A DNA stretch of 64,000 bases from contig CM067084.1 of assembly GCA_034008185.1 (NCBI GenBank), positions 43,413,099 through 43,477,098 of the forward strand, in the 5' to 3' direction. This stretch comes from Gorsachius magnificus (taxonomy: Eukaryota > Chordata > Aves > Pelecaniformes > Ardeidae). This document shows, piece by piece, positions 10,700 to 23,300 of the stretch. The translations under genes were made by a program, and so were the position numbers. Every line of letters begins with the position of its first letter. The stretch's first letter is position 1. The notes under the pieces are model-generated. The model ran no database searches. It worked only from the letters and a program-made list of their open reading frames with translations, and was not told where the DNA came from.

Positions 10700-11020
10700 C
10701 TTCATGTCCTGCAATTCTTCCCTAAGGGGGAGGAAGGGGTCGTCTCCCTTTCTGGGGACTGGTGCCAAAGGAGATGAAATATGCTCCTGCCTTTCACCCT
10801 TATATCATTTCTGGAATGCTTCAGTCGGACTCAAGATAATGCCAGTAGTCTCACCTTGAATCCCGGCTCTGGGGACACTTAGGGCAAACACATTCCTCAT
10901 TTGCAGCTCTTCAAAGTTTATGGCAAAGTTATGCCAGTTGTCACAAGCCCATTCTTCTGAGAACTAGGGATTTGGATTCACTCCATGCCTCTATAAATAA
11001 TCAGTGATACTACTTGCCAT
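10700..11020 (-). pseudogene. Possible gag C-terminal remnant
   Basis: Between the LTR/leader and the protease remnant the minus strand encodes a broken frame with short stretches such as SEEWACDNWHNFAIN and FEELQMRNVFALS, interrupted by stops. It occupies the gag position and its reading direction agrees with pro and pol. No zinc-knuckle (CCHC) motif or capsid major homology region was identified, so the call depends on context. The region is much shorter than a full gag, suggesting that most of gag is deleted. Confidence 0.5.
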
Positions 11021-11039
11021 CCTGCCAACTATGCCAACT

Positions 11040-11846
11040 TGTCGCGGATGGAGTGAGAGGGAGGCAAAAAAATATTTTATTGATGTAAAACAGTGAGTTA
11101 ACAAAGTTCAATGGTAAATGCGGCAGTGGTTAATGAGATTCAATGGCAAGGTACACTTAGTTATTTACTGCATAGAGGACAGGGACAGACAAAACTGTCA
11201 GGGTGACCCTCCCGTTGAGTCATGAGGTTCAGAAAAGATCCCCTTGCTTTCTGAACTTCCTCAGAGAGGAGGCTAGGTGCAGCTGGATCCAGTCCTAGTC
11301 CCAGACTTGGTCAAAGGTTTATGTCTAAAGGATTATATATACACAATGACTCCTTTATATCACTTTAGCTAAGGTTTCAGAGTTTAGCATGCTGTTAGCC
11401 ACTTACTGAGAATCTGCTGCGACGAGGAATCTCTCAGCCTTGAGGAGTAACCTTGAGAGGTGTCCCTGCTCATGGGGAGATCCTGCTGTGGTGCAGGAGA
11501 GCTCAGAGGGCTCTTGGGCTGCTTGATGGGGTTCAGATCAGTGGCTCACAGTCATATTTGCACACCGAGCACAGATTTTACTTCCTTCACTGGGTTTAGG
11601 TGGGCACATTGCACAATAGCCCTTGGCTATGGAATTGTTATCTGTCTCCCCTGCACCCACTGGAGGCATCCTTCACCACCAGACACATCTATTCACAGGT
11701 GGTTATCACTTGACCAGAGTTACGGGGAGAGGTCGGGGTCAGGGGAGGGGGGAGGTGTCGGGGAGCACACCACCACAGAGGAAGTGAGCGAGTGGCTGTG
11801 TGGGGCTTAGTTGCTGGCTGAGGTTAAACCACAAAACCCTGCAACA
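11040..11846 (-). mobile_element. ERVL-like LTR, 807 bp, 5' LTR of the decayed provirus
   Basis: On the minus strand it starts TGTTGCAGGG (11846) and ends CCGCGACA (11040), giving short imperfect inverted termini with TG...CA ends. A TATA-like GATATAAAGG lies at about 11351-11362 and AATAAA at 11076-11081, 36 bp before the LTR end, so promoter and polyadenylation signal are in the expected order. It is followed directly by the leader and gag-pro-pol remnants, marking it as the 5' LTR. The first 60-odd bp (11783-11846) share a 50-bp module with the opposite end of the solo LTR at 18396. The plus-strand 116-codon frame at 11460-11810 is antisense to this LTR and is not a gene. Confidence 0.8.
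11076..11081 (-). promoter_or_regulatory. AATAAA polyadenylation signal of the LTR
   Basis: AATAAA on the minus strand (ATCAATAAAATATT), in the last 45 bp of the LTR, where the R/U5 boundary is expected. Confidence 0.65.
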
Positions 11847-14800
11847 TATGAGACAAAATACCCCAAGTAAGAATACTCACAACACCAGGAGGTAGATAAT
11901 CAGAAAAGAAGAAAGAGAATTACACCATGCGAGAGATTCCCTTCAGGATTACACAAGTAGAGTCTTTCCCTGATGGACTGGTTTTTTTCTGATTGGAGAG
12001 AGGGCTTTGAAATGCACTACCTAGCATGTACATGTGTAAATGCAGGTAGCATGGCAAATATTAGAGAGATACATGGAAAAGAGTGAGAAAGGACATCTTA
12101 GTGAAAGAGCATAACATTTCACGAGACATTTCAGTATGTAGACCCTCACTATCTAGCAATGCGAAGCGTTTGACATCAGATCCTCAGTAAACCCACTTTC
12201 ATTCCCTTTTTGATCTGCTTCTTGAGCAAGGCTGTTGCCTGTTAGGAGACAGACAGCACACCTGCTGGGTTTCTAGTGGACAAAGTAAGAAATCCTAATC
12301 TATTAGAAAAAACATAATGTATCATAGGCAATTGTTTAATTTCAACAATGAAGGATTAAATTACTCATAGGAAAATGGGCAATAGAAATCCAAAGTGTCA
12401 TTTAAAAAAAGTATTTCTAATCATTTGTATGTTTAGTAGTCTCAAAATAATATAGGCAGTTCATAGGAACAGGGTATTACTGAAACATATGAGATCAGAA
12501 AGGAAAGCTATCATTGGTACTTGCACAACAAAATGAGAGCACTTGTAGTTTTAGTATCCAGATGTGAGCATTTCCACTGGTAGATCTAATTCCCTCAGCT
12601 TCAAAATAACCACAAACCAGCCTTTTTCTTTGTGTGTAATGAAAAATGCTTACTGAAGAGCAATATTGCTTTAGAGACACCATTGACTATAGATACCAAA
12701 CTCAGTAATTTAATAAAAACGTAATGACTCTGTGGCTACACAGAAAATTTACATGTTAATTTCATGCTACTGATTTGCAAAAAGGAGCAGTAATTGATGT
12801 ATGTGTATGTATATTTGCAAATTAATTCTTATCTCACTGATTTTGCTTGATTTTACCAGAAAAATATCCTGGGATACGTAATCAAAACCACAAAATATAG
12901 TGTATATATAAATTACACCATATATACAGCATGATATTCCAGGTAAGCCCTCTGTGCTTCCAGTAATAATGAACGAGGTTATTTACGATGGGAATACCAT
13001 TTGAAGTCTGCACTGAAGATAGGAGAATGGAGTTTCATGTGTCAAAAAGGAATCCGTTTTCCTTCTAGGTAAAGGATGCATCTGATGCTAAGGTTCATTT
13101 AAAAGTCTAAAACTGGAAGCAAGGAATTGTATGACATCAGATAACATAAATCAAAGTGTCTGTATGTGATGCAGCCTATTTAGAGATAAGAAAAAAAAAA
13201 GTCAGGCAATAGACTGGGCACAAGATGGTTTCATGGTTTTTACAAGCACCTACACAGAAGTCACGCTGTGTGAAAATTCACTCAGAGATTCTAACCAGAT
13301 GCAAATATTATTTGCTCCAGCTATGCACCCTTTTCAAAGAAATATTACTGAGCAATCATTGTGAACAAGATGCCTTTGGAGATGTTGAGAGGGTGCTAAA
13401 GTGAATTTCCTGTTAGATCAGATACTGTGGAGAAATATACACTGTTAATAGAATGAGACTGGTATCAAAGCATGAATTTGTGGTCCTAATACAGAAATAC
13501 AATGAGAGTGGGAAAATGTATCAGCCTTCATTTCACTTTGTAGGAACAACTGTGATATAGTTTATTGCACAGTATCAAAAGTAAGAAAATATATAATATC
13601 TTATACTTGCTTTTCAAGCTCTTATTTTGTCTTTTTTTGTTGCGTTCTGCTTCAGGCTGCTTTTTGTCTCTCTTTGTCTTTCCAGCTACATAAAACCCAT
13701 CCCAACATTATATTGACAAACTATCATTCTGTGCATCAATCTTCCCTATTTCATTACTAGTTCATCCAGTCTTTTGAGCTGTTATGACTTTCTAATTTCA
13801 GAAGTATTCATGTCAGAACTATGAGTGTATATTCATTTAACTTAATTACAGACAACATAAAAAAAATCCAGAAATTCAGTTTTCATCATCTAGTCCTCTG
13901 AGTAAGCACATTTTTTTCCCTGCTTGGTGGCCTATTTTACAGATAGACCCATGTGTTAGACTAATGGGTATATCTATCAGTAAGTAATTTCTGACTGAAA
14001 ACTGAAATAATGATGTTTTTCAAAAATAAGTGCACAGATTTCTGTCTGGCTTATTTGGGCTTTGCTGTAATTGAATGGGATCCAAGTAAACTATTTGAAT
14101 GGGATCCAGCAGATTCTGATTGCATCCTTCTGCATTGCTTTTAGCCTGGACTTTTTGGAATGTGGAGAGGAATCAGAGTGTCAGGGAGACCTTCTAAGCT
14201 TAATGATATTGATTATTCCTTTAGCAAAAGTAGCAAAAAGTTACAGGGTATCCTAACAATTACTCATTCATCAGTAGTCAGCCTCTACCATTCCTTTAGT
14301 GCTGTTTTCAAGACAGAAGGCACTGGAGCAGATCTAAACAACTCCCATCTAAGACCTTGCACTCAAGACATTTTTGTCTCTGCAGAATAATTTTTTTTTT
14401 TTTTCCCCATAAATTGGCCATGGATGCATTCTGAAACTTAACTGTTATGATTTCGGTTGGTCGGTAAGATATTCCCCATTCATTGTAGACTGTAGAACTT
14501 ATACTTCATCAGTGGAAAATGTGTGACTATTGGCACTTTTCAACAAGGTACATGAGCTATAATGCATCTTTCCTTTTATATTTGTGTTACTATGGGCTGT
14601 ACAAAGAGAATCACAGTCCGAGAGTGACCATTCAGTGAATCTGCTTATCAATAGTTGTATTTTTCCACTATAATACAATAATGGTAGTAATAAAACCCCA
14701 ATATAATAAAACATTTTAAAACCAAAAGATTGCCATGATGACATCTAATTTATTATGTAAGCAAACAAAATAGCAAGCCTAGACAATATTTATTGAAAGT

Positions 14801-17800
14801 TACAAACAAAGATTTCTCCATATCTCGATTCAGCACATTCCCAAACGTAAAAAAAAACCTTTCTCAAATACTTACCCTTTCATCACTTTGTGAGCTGTAG
14901 AGAATCCATGTGTCTGATGCAACTTGCTGCTATGGATCAAAGATCAAATTTTTTGCACACTGCAGATAGTGTTTTCCTGCTTTCACAGGCAGGTCACTAA
15001 ATAAATTGCTTGTGTTTTCAAATGCACAGCAGTTGCCAGATGTTATATTGATCTCTACAACTTTAAAAATATTTCTTTGTAAGAACAGAAATTAGAGATA
15101 TCTAATAAAACCAACTTTTGTATCACAGAAAACAAAACACTTCCTTAAATCGGTTAAGAAATACAGGTATCACAAAACGTGATAGTATTTAAAATGAGCA
15201 TAGGCAAAGTACTTGAAAAATATTTATTTTCTATGTTGTAGGGCAATAATTCTTGGTAGCAACTTAAATTGTGTATTTTATTTAATTTCTGACTAATAAT
15301 TTTGGTTTGATGAATATTGTGTATTTGTACATCAATCACAAAACAAAACTGGCACCACAGAATTGAGGTTGGGTCACTTCAAATGTATAGAAGGAAAACA
15401 TTATCAGACTTAATAGCTTGAGTGAGACATCAGAGCTTTCTTCTAAATTTTTTCATCTTTTATATGTTTACAACCCTAATACATAAACATCCCATGCAAA
15501 ATATGTTAACTAAGTTCCTTGCAGAAAGATGCCTGCTGATCCATCATTCACCTTCAAATACATCTACAGGTTCAAGCTCTTAGCTGACAAAATAATGGAG
15601 AATAAGAAATTAGATAACAGTGTAGCTCAATATATTTAATTTAAATTTTTTTACCTAAAAATCCTATGCTCAATTCCCTTTAAAAATCATTTAGAAATAT
15701 AATAACAACTTGAACAACATTTTGATACCCTTATGGAAAATGTGAAACTAAAATCCAAATTCCACCCGTCCGTGCCAAAAGAAAATAGTGGACTGAGGAA
15801 ATCTACATATTCCTCTTGGTGTGATCATGCACTGGCAAATTTTATGAAGCAAGCTATTGACCAGCATCATCACCTGGCCATATGTCCCACTGGACAAACA
15901 GTCAGAGCATATGGACTTCAGAAGTTTAAATTACTAGCTGAAAATATACAGAGGATTTGTAAGAAATAAAATAGCTTATAATGGTCAGAAAATGAAAGCC
16001 CTCATGAGTAATGCTCACAAGATTAATTTAGCACAATAGTATATAGTAAGAGAAATGAATGGCTGTTTCCCATTTTTCCTACTGCTTTAGTTAATGTTGT
16101 TGAACAAATCTTTCATACCAATCTCAAACTTTTAAAATTTACTGAGTTCAGTACAGTTCAGGTAGATGAGTTGGAGACCCAAGTAGGTAGCTGCATAGAA
16201 CACAGTGTAACAGATGTAAATGTGTGTACTTAGGTTATCAGCTGTGGACAACAATAACAAAAATATTTTATATAAAGAAGTAATTTAATTTGTGAAATCG
16301 CTGTTCACCCCAAATCCACAGTTCAGACAAATTACTTCAGTGTAAAAGGGCTATAAAAGTGAAATAAGCAAAAATCCAAGCAAATCATAAACACAAGAAA
16401 GAAACTAAATGCATGAGTGAACAAACAAGAGAACCAAATACTGAGAGAACCAGCTTAAGGTTTTGTATATTTTCACACTTAAGTTTCATATTTCATTTAA
16501 TTATACCATTATTTAATAAGTAATTGAATTTTTGCTTTGTCAATGTAATTTTCTTCTCCTAAGAGAATGACTGCACCATCCTATTAGCTAATTAGTTATC
16601 GTATTCATTTTAATAAGTAATGATTCAGGTTGCCCTGTTCTGTTTGCATTAAAAAAATACATTTAAGATGCTCTACAGGGCAGCACACTTTGTAAGTGTA
16701 AAAAGTAACAAACTAGACAATTCTCTAATGAGAATAAGACAAAAAAAATATTCTTATGTAAAGGACCTTTAGATAAACAATGCTAAATTGAATAATGGCA
16801 AGGAATGACAATTAGATCTTACGAAAATAACTTCTGGAACAGCCCAGATTCTAATTACCACAAACGTTTTACATACTAACATTCAGTGATGTATTTTAAA
16901 GCCCACTGGCATGACAAACTTGATAATATTTTTCATAAAAATATGTATTTTCAGCTGAAATGCTGTAATGTACTCTTTCAACTCCTTTTATCATCACAAC
17001 TGCATTCTAGGGTCATCTAAAAATAGTACCCTCTTACTAAAATTTCTTATCTTTGTCGATATTGTGAGTCATGTATGATTACTTAAATAAGACTTTAAAA
17101 TGTTTTAATACTTTTCAAACTACCAAAAAATCAACCAAGAGTTGAAAGGTCCCCAAATGCCTTTCACTCACGCATTAAGTAGTGTAGCAGATTTTCAGTT
17201 TTGAGCATGCTTTAAAATCTTTGCACGTGTGTTATGTTCAGTGTTTGTAGGTTAAGACCAAATATAAATTTCAGATTTTATAGCAAGTTTGAAAGCAGCA
17301 TGGAGCAGCATATATATTCCTGAAGAAAGAGGTAAGGGAAACAGAGATGTTCAGCACAGAATTGTATTTTTTTTCCAATTTATGTATAAAAAATTTAATT
17401 ATCAATATCAAAATATTCCATTGCACATGATCAATGTAAGTAGAGCAGCAAATAACTGGCAAGATTCTAATCTGTCAGAAAATCTCAAACCTTCTTTCTT
17501 GCAGAGTAAGATTGGATCGTATAAGTTGACAGATGAGGAAAGAAAAACTGCTTCATTACTTTTTTTTTTCGTCCTAACTTGAGATTTGGCAATGAGAAGC
17601 AACAAATACTAAAATTTACAGACTTGTCTCTTCAGAGGAATAGGTGAGAAGAAAGGACTTTCTAGTGGCGCATCTCTAATTCTTATAGTTCTGTATCTTA
17701 AAAACTCCTAAGGCACCAGACAGTTTATGACTCTATCAAGAGGTACAGAACAGAGAAATAAGGATTATTTAAAAAAAAAAACCCAAAACGTTTGCATGCT

Positions 17801-18390
17801 GTTAATGTGAGGTTGGCAAAAGAAAATTGAAGAGATAGTAAAATAGGCAGCACTAAGAAGAAGAGGCAAGCAAGGAAAGAAGTCAAGAAAGAGGCACAAA
17901 TTCCAGACCTTCTTCATGCTATCCTTTCCCATAGACATGTTTTTTCTACTTATTTTTTTTCTTCCTCTATAGTTGTGTTAAGATGTCTGAGTTGTGGATG
18001 GCTTCCAAGCTACAGGTCTGAATTACAGACAGGATTACGATGCTGTTCATACTAACTGAGGAAGAATTTAAATGAAAAAAAGGCTGGGCAGAAAGATTAA
18101 GAAATATTTTGGTTATACTCACATTAAGCTGAATAACTTAATATACACAAAGAGATATCAAAGAGAAAGGTTACAGGTAAAGTATGAGGATTTAACTACA
18201 AGAATGAAAGTAAGATTCACAGGGCTGGCCAAATCAACTAAATATATCTTTAGGCAAGTATAATATATCAAGACATGCTGCCAATCATTATTTGAGCTAA
18301 TGTGAGAGCTGGAAGAAATGCAAGTTGACTCAGAACTCAGGACAAGTTTGTCCACTTGATTGCTACAGAAGAAATTTCAGATTTTGTTTA
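11847..18390. other. AT-rich non-genic DNA
   Basis: No gene or known interspersed repeat was recognised in about 6.5 kb. Small items seen are a 14-bp direct repeat TTGAATGGGATCCA at 14071-14084 and 14095-14108, a T-run of about 14 at 14391-14404, and TA/TG-rich patches near 12795-12815 and 12895-12930. The 78-codon plus frame at 15733-15969 starts with ATG but matches no family I know. Confidence 0.55.
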
Positions 18391-18395
18391 GAAGT
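18391..18395 (+). repeat. Target-site duplication, left copy
   Basis: GAAGT directly precedes the LTR and recurs at 18961-18965 directly after it. A 5-bp duplication is what ERVL-type integrases leave. Confidence 0.85.
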
Positions 18396-18636
18396 TGTCC
18401 TGGGTTTGGCTGGGATAGAGTTAATTTTCTTCATAGTAGCTAGCATAGTGCTGTGCTTTGGATTTAGTACTAGAAGAATGTTGATAACACACTGATGTTT
18501 CTAGTTGTTGCCAAGTAGTGCTCAGACTGCTCAAGGACTTTTTGAGCTTCTCCTGCTCGACCAGGTGCATAACAAGCTGGGAGGGAGCACAGCTAGGACA
18601 GCTAACCCAAACTGACCAATGAGCTATTCCATACCA

Positions 18637-18642
18637 TATAAA
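18637..18642 (+). promoter_or_regulatory. TATAAA in the solo LTR
   Basis: Located 20 bp downstream of a CCAAT motif. In the related copy at 1876-2253 this site reads ATGATGTCA, and the TATA box lies just after TCATGCTC instead. The present TATAAA therefore seems to have arisen by substitution while the original one was deleted. Confidence 0.5.
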
Positions 18643-18824
18643 GTCATGCTCGGGGGGCTAGTTGGTCAGTCGGTTGCAGGGAGAGTGATCGTGGCTCAGG
18701 GACTGATCGAGTCTTGGGACGGGCTGGGCATTGGTCGGCGGGTGGTGAGCAATTGCGTTGTGCATCGTTCGATCTGTATATTCTGTTACCATTCTCATTA
18801 TTACTATAACTATTATTTTCTCTT

Positions 18825-18830
18825 ATTAAA
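18825..18830 (+). promoter_or_regulatory. ATTAAA polyadenylation signal in the solo LTR
   Basis: ATTAAA within CTTATTAAACTGTCTTTAT, about 130 bp before the LTR end, in the position of the R region. Confidence 0.6.
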
Positions 18831-18960
18831 CTGTCTTTATCTCAGCCCTCGGCTCTAACCTTTTTTTCCTTCCCGATTCTCTCCCCCATCCCACTGAGGG
18901 AGGGGGGAGTGAGCGAGCGGCTGCGTGGTGCTTAGTTGCAAGCTGGGTTAAACCACGACA

Positions 18961-18965
18961 GAAGT
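18961..18965 (+). repeat. Target-site duplication, right copy
   Basis: GAAGT immediately after the CA end of the solo LTR, identical to 18391-18395. Confidence 0.85.
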
Positions 18966-20280
18966 TAAAAAATTGATATAGAACTCCATCATTAGAACAT
19001 ATAAGGAACATTCTGAAATTATTTGAAATACTTTTTCAAAAGATAATTATTAAAAATATAAAAAGAATTAAGATATAAACAATTAAATAAAAAAGATTTA
19101 GAATACAATTTGCAATGATTTCTATCAAAAACAAATTATGCAAATAAGAAATCATGTACTACTGGACAATATTACCAAGGATAACACTATTTTATTTAGC
19201 TCTGATAAAGGATTTTCCAAACCCCTTTTTTGTTTGCTTCTTATTTAAATAATAATATTTAGTGAGTATGCTCCTGTTGTTCAGTAGTAGAAATTTAGTA
19301 ATAGAAATTTAAAGTAAAACTCAGAAGATGAAATTTTCTGACTTTAATAAACAGTGAGTTCTATGCACCTTGGAAATTTCTTGCTATGTCTGACTGTATG
19401 GTTACTTTTTTTGATGAAATAAATCTGGTGTTATTTAGGAGCTAAAAAAATGTCTTTACTTCACATGGGAAAAAAACCTGTGACATAGAAATCATGGAAG
19501 TCTTTATGTGAAAATACCGAGGAACTCAATGCCTTGTTATAATAGAATTTATATGACCATTTCTCAGAATGGCATAACAAAAAGAAGAGGCAAATTTCAA
19601 TCTTATTAATTTATAATTAGATCCTGTGTTAGCACAGGATCTCCATTGATCACCACATATTAGCCACCACCTTTATGGCAGAAACTCAAGGATCCATGTG
19701 TCTGTTCTGAACTGAAATCTTACTCTTTGCTTCTTAGACCTCCCCACAGAGGTCTAGTCATCAGCTAAAGGTGAATATGACTAAGCAGTGCTCTTGCAAA
19801 CCCTTCAATAATTCCTAATCTTTTCCCAGTCACTGTTTTCAGTGGCCCTCTGCTGACCCTCAGGCTATGCTTTCAGCAACCACCTTTGACAGACACCTTT
19901 CTGTGCAGTAGTACTAGCATATGGCTCACTCTGTCCATCTACCCAACCTATACTCACAGCCAGGCTTTATGTCATGTCGCAAAAACTGCAACACCCGATT
20001 ATCTGGTACTGACAAACACTGAATTAATCCTCTCTTATCCTTTGAGACTGCTTCAGCAAGAACCATCTTCTAGTCTGTTTGTTTGGCCCCATACCTATTC
20101 CTTTACATCCCTTCACCAGCTGGCATATTTTTTTACACTGAACATAAATAATGTGTCTTCACTCTGAAGGCATAGACCCATCAGGACCTTTTGTAACCAC
20201 AACCAACATCTTTTAATTCAGTATCAAAATTCTTCCAAAATTTCCTTTATTTATAGAACCTATCTGTTACCAATTGACTT
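18966..20280. other. AT-rich non-genic DNA
   Basis: No gene recognised. The 93-codon plus frame at 19886-20167 has no domain. A perfect hairpin lies at 19619-19642 (listed separately). Confidence 0.55.
19619..19642. repeat. Perfect 10-bp inverted repeat, 4-nt loop
   Basis: AGATCCTGTG (19619-19628), loop TTAG, then CACAGGATCT (19633-19642). The arms are perfectly complementary. No role is evident; it may be the end of an unrecognised palindromic transposon or chance. Confidence 0.85.
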
Positions 20281-20346
20281 TGAGCAGAGGGTTGGACTAG
20301 ATGACTCCATAACACTCACTCCAACCTGAATTACTTTATGATTCTA
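20281..20346 (+). mobile_element. CR1 LINE 3' end, short fragment
   Basis: GGTTGGACTAGATGACTCC, then CCAACCTGAATTACTTTATG and ATTCTA, is the 3' terminal part of a CR1 element, read in sense on the plus strand and ending in the characteristic TTCTATGATTCTA-like terminus (here TTTATGATTCTA). Only about 65 bp remain, and the middle (GACTCCATAACACTC) is diverged, indicating an old copy. CR1 elements are usually severely 5'-truncated. Confidence 0.8.
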
Positions 20347-23300
20347 AATTTTCTAACAAACACTTCTGTGCTTTCTCTCATACTATTGTAACTAATTATT
20401 CTCCCTTTAATTCTACTTAAACATCCAGTTTTGTAACACCTACAAAAACTCAGTATGTTTAGGCTGCACTGTACTGACGGAATTATTTACGTAGCTAACC
20501 AATACTGATTGCTCCCATGTCTTCTAGAGTCTCTATATTTTCACATATCACCACTTAACAAATACTTAAGATTGCAAACTCTCTGAAGCTCTGCTTCCAT
20601 ACTGTTAGGTGTGAAAGGCCCCAGTAAATAGCAAGAACTCCTGAACACTAGGACAACATAAGTAATAAACAAAAATCAACTCCCAGATTGAGGATGCTCA
20701 CTATCTTGAAACAATCCTTACTTTCTCTTGAGTATGTTTTCTATTCCACTAACTCTATTATTCTATTATACACTTATTATATTTTGATATTAATGTTTAG
20801 TTTTAAAACATAAGCAAACGACTCCATATCAACAATCTACTGTGCATTTACCACTGTATTGGGTCATGTGTTACCTTACTAATCTACCACAGATGAATAT
20901 TCTTAGTTAACCCTTTGCACATAGAGTTTCTCTCTATCTCAGCAACAACAAAAATTATTTTATATATTATTGCTTGTGTTCAAACAGCAGTTTCCACAGT
21001 TTTCTTATTATAAAACACATTGCAGAAATGGGATTTGATTTAGGACCTGTCACACTACGCGGGGTATGTCTGAAAAATCAGGTTTCATGACTGGGTGCAG
21101 TCTGCAACTTTATATTAAACCTTAAAGAAGTCCACAACCAATTAAAGCTCTGATGCACACAGGACCTTTTAAAAAACCCATCCCATTCTTCATGCTAAAG
21201 TTAGAAAGAATTTTACTCTGCATTTCTCATTTCACAGGTAATAGGGTCCTGAGACTTTCATCACCATAATCAATCTGAAATACAGTAAGTATAAGTCATT
21301 GGGAATAGATTTATAATAAAAACTTTTTACATTAGTAAATGATTGCCATTGGTCCACTTCTTCCTAAATTAGTACAGAATTTATTCTGAACAAGTAGACT
21401 ACACTTCTTTATACAGAGTCCCATCACAAACGGTTTTCAGGATGAATACTGGAAGTTGGAAATAAAGAAAACTCCTTCACATTATTGGAGGACACCAGCC
21501 AGCCAAGTCAGCCTGCTTTTCACTGAAAAGCTGAATTGTATTATGTTTGGCCAGTGAAAGCCTTGATATGCTTTTTCTTGTCTACAACAGTAGTTTCAGG
21601 ACTCCTGCCTAAATATGTTTTGTAACCAATGGGGAGCATTTTCTAAAACATCACTGTAATTTACAATGAGTCCTAACCAAACCAGGACAATTTGCACTCC
21701 TAAATTGCTTATGCACTTTTCTACTTGAAGCATTTAGCAAAAGTATGTAAATTGGTTTTTCATTTTAAAAAATCTATTTTCTTTGTCTTAAAGTTTCTTT
21801 ATTCATACAATGGTTTTCAGTGCTTTAACTAATTTTCTCTAAAGGTAGAACATTTTTCATTGTAAATTATTGGAGTGGAAAATTGCACAGATTTAAAAAT
21901 TTATGAAAAACTATGTAAGGGCCTGCAGTCTCATAAAATATGTATCATATAGCACCATATTTATTCTAACTACTTGTTAAATTTGCTTAAAATGCCCACT
22001 GTGATTTGTTTGGAAGAACATACTTCTTCTATAAAAGTATTTTTTGTGTCTTACACAGTGTTATCTATTGTTTGAATTGTGCCAGGGAAGGAGAAAGCAT
22101 GATATTTCTGATTATTTTTTCCTGTCCTTAGAGGTTAGCTGCTAGTGCAGTTTAAGACAGCACTCTTATGAAACCATTGAGGACAATTTAAAACTGAAGA
22201 GCACTTATTAAACAATATGACAATAAATAACATAGGTTTTGCATTCAAATGAAATTTTGCATCAAGATATGGGAACCTGGAAGGAAAATACTAATACTGG
22301 TTAGTAATGAGTTATTTCAGATAGCCTCTATTCAGTAATGAGGTTAAATATCAGATGCTTGACTTGCAGAAGAAAGTAAAAGCCTTGTCAGTGAAATATC
22401 AATATCAAAGTCATTCAATAGGATGGAATGGGAAAAAAGTTACCCTTCCCTCTTGGAAAAATCAGAGCTTTTCTTTTCATGTTACTTTAATAATTTCTAC
22501 CTCATGTGTGATAATTTTTTAGTTCAGTATTTATCAGACTGACAATATTAATATTCATTGCTAAGAGCTTAAGAACAGTTAAAGAAAGGAGAAGAAATTT
22601 TTTTAAAAATCTTTTCACTAAAAGAAATCGCATCTACTTTCTAAACGTTGAAGTAATTATTAGTTTTAGTTTACTATAAATGTGTACTTTTCCATTTACT
22701 GTATGATAATACAGTGAATGAGCCTTTGAAATACACAGCATTGTTCTGTAAAGAGATATAATTAATTTCCTGAACATTACAGATAAACTACAGGAGGAGA
22801 GTCAAAATTTGATATCCTATTTAAAGGATCCTTGTTTCTGAAAGGAGCAGAAGAGATTAATGTCTGTGAATTCAAGGAGCCATAACAGAATAAACACATT
22901 GCATTTCAAACATTTACTTCCCTCAAGGATAATGCTACACTAATTTTTTTTTTCTTGTTTAGAATTTTGTGTATTTAGTCTTTCATCTATATTTTAGAGA
23001 TTTATTCATAAGCTGGCTTGACAGCACTGCTGCAAGGTTGCTGCAACAGTAACAGTTCCAAATCAGATCAAATAAAGGGTGTGGCTGTTCAGCTGGAGAG
23101 ATCTGCTGACAGGGAATGAGACCCTGTGCCACAAATCCACTTGGGACAATCAAATCCCTTGAGAATTCCTAAGGAAGAACCCTTGGCCTCTCTTCAGGAT
23201 TTTCTGAAATTTAAACCAGTTAAAAGTAGTAGCAATTTTTTTTTATATAGCTTTGTTTTGATCTGTTTCTTGGTGAAATTGCATGTAAAATTTCTTCAAG

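Larger units (their letters stand above)
9476..11039 (-). mobile_element. Decayed ERVL-like provirus, internal region (gag-pro-pol remnants)
   Basis: On the minus strand, downstream of the LTR at 11040-11846, the order is leader, gag-like, protease-like and reverse-transcriptase-like sequence, the usual retroviral order. The boundary after the LTR reads CGCGACA and then AGTTGGCATAGTTGGCAGGA, where a primer-binding site is expected. All coding parts carry stops or frameshifts, and integrase, RNase H and env are not seen. The element is therefore 3'-truncated or heavily deleted and cannot be functional. The ERVL-like assignment rests on the pol motifs; no search was possible. Confidence 0.85.
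18396..18960 (+). mobile_element. Solo ERV LTR, 565 bp, complete
   Basis: It begins TGTCCTGGGTTTGGCTGGGA and ends TTAAACCACGACA, with TG...CA ends, and is flanked by perfect 5-bp repeats GAAGT. A CCAAT motif lies at about 18616-18620, a TATAAA at 18637-18642 and an ATTAAA polyadenylation signal at 18825-18830, giving a plus orientation. No second LTR or internal retroviral sequence is adjacent, so it is a solo LTR left by recombination between two LTRs. The perfect duplication and largely intact sequence suggest a fairly recent insertion. Compared with the copy at 1876-2253, the segment between the TCATGCTC motif and the G-run lacks the usual TATA box, and the TATAAA used here lies about 10 bp upstream. 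The 79-codon frame at 18619-18858 lies inside the LTR and is not a gene. Confidence 0.92.

Noticed and set aside
11460..11810. 116-codon plus-strand frame
   Set aside because: Antisense to the ERVL-like LTR at 11040-11846, with no protein similarity recognised.
15733..15969. 78-codon ATG frame considered as a small gene
   Set aside because: No family resemblance, no flanking splice or promoter signal, and mixed composition typical of a chance frame.
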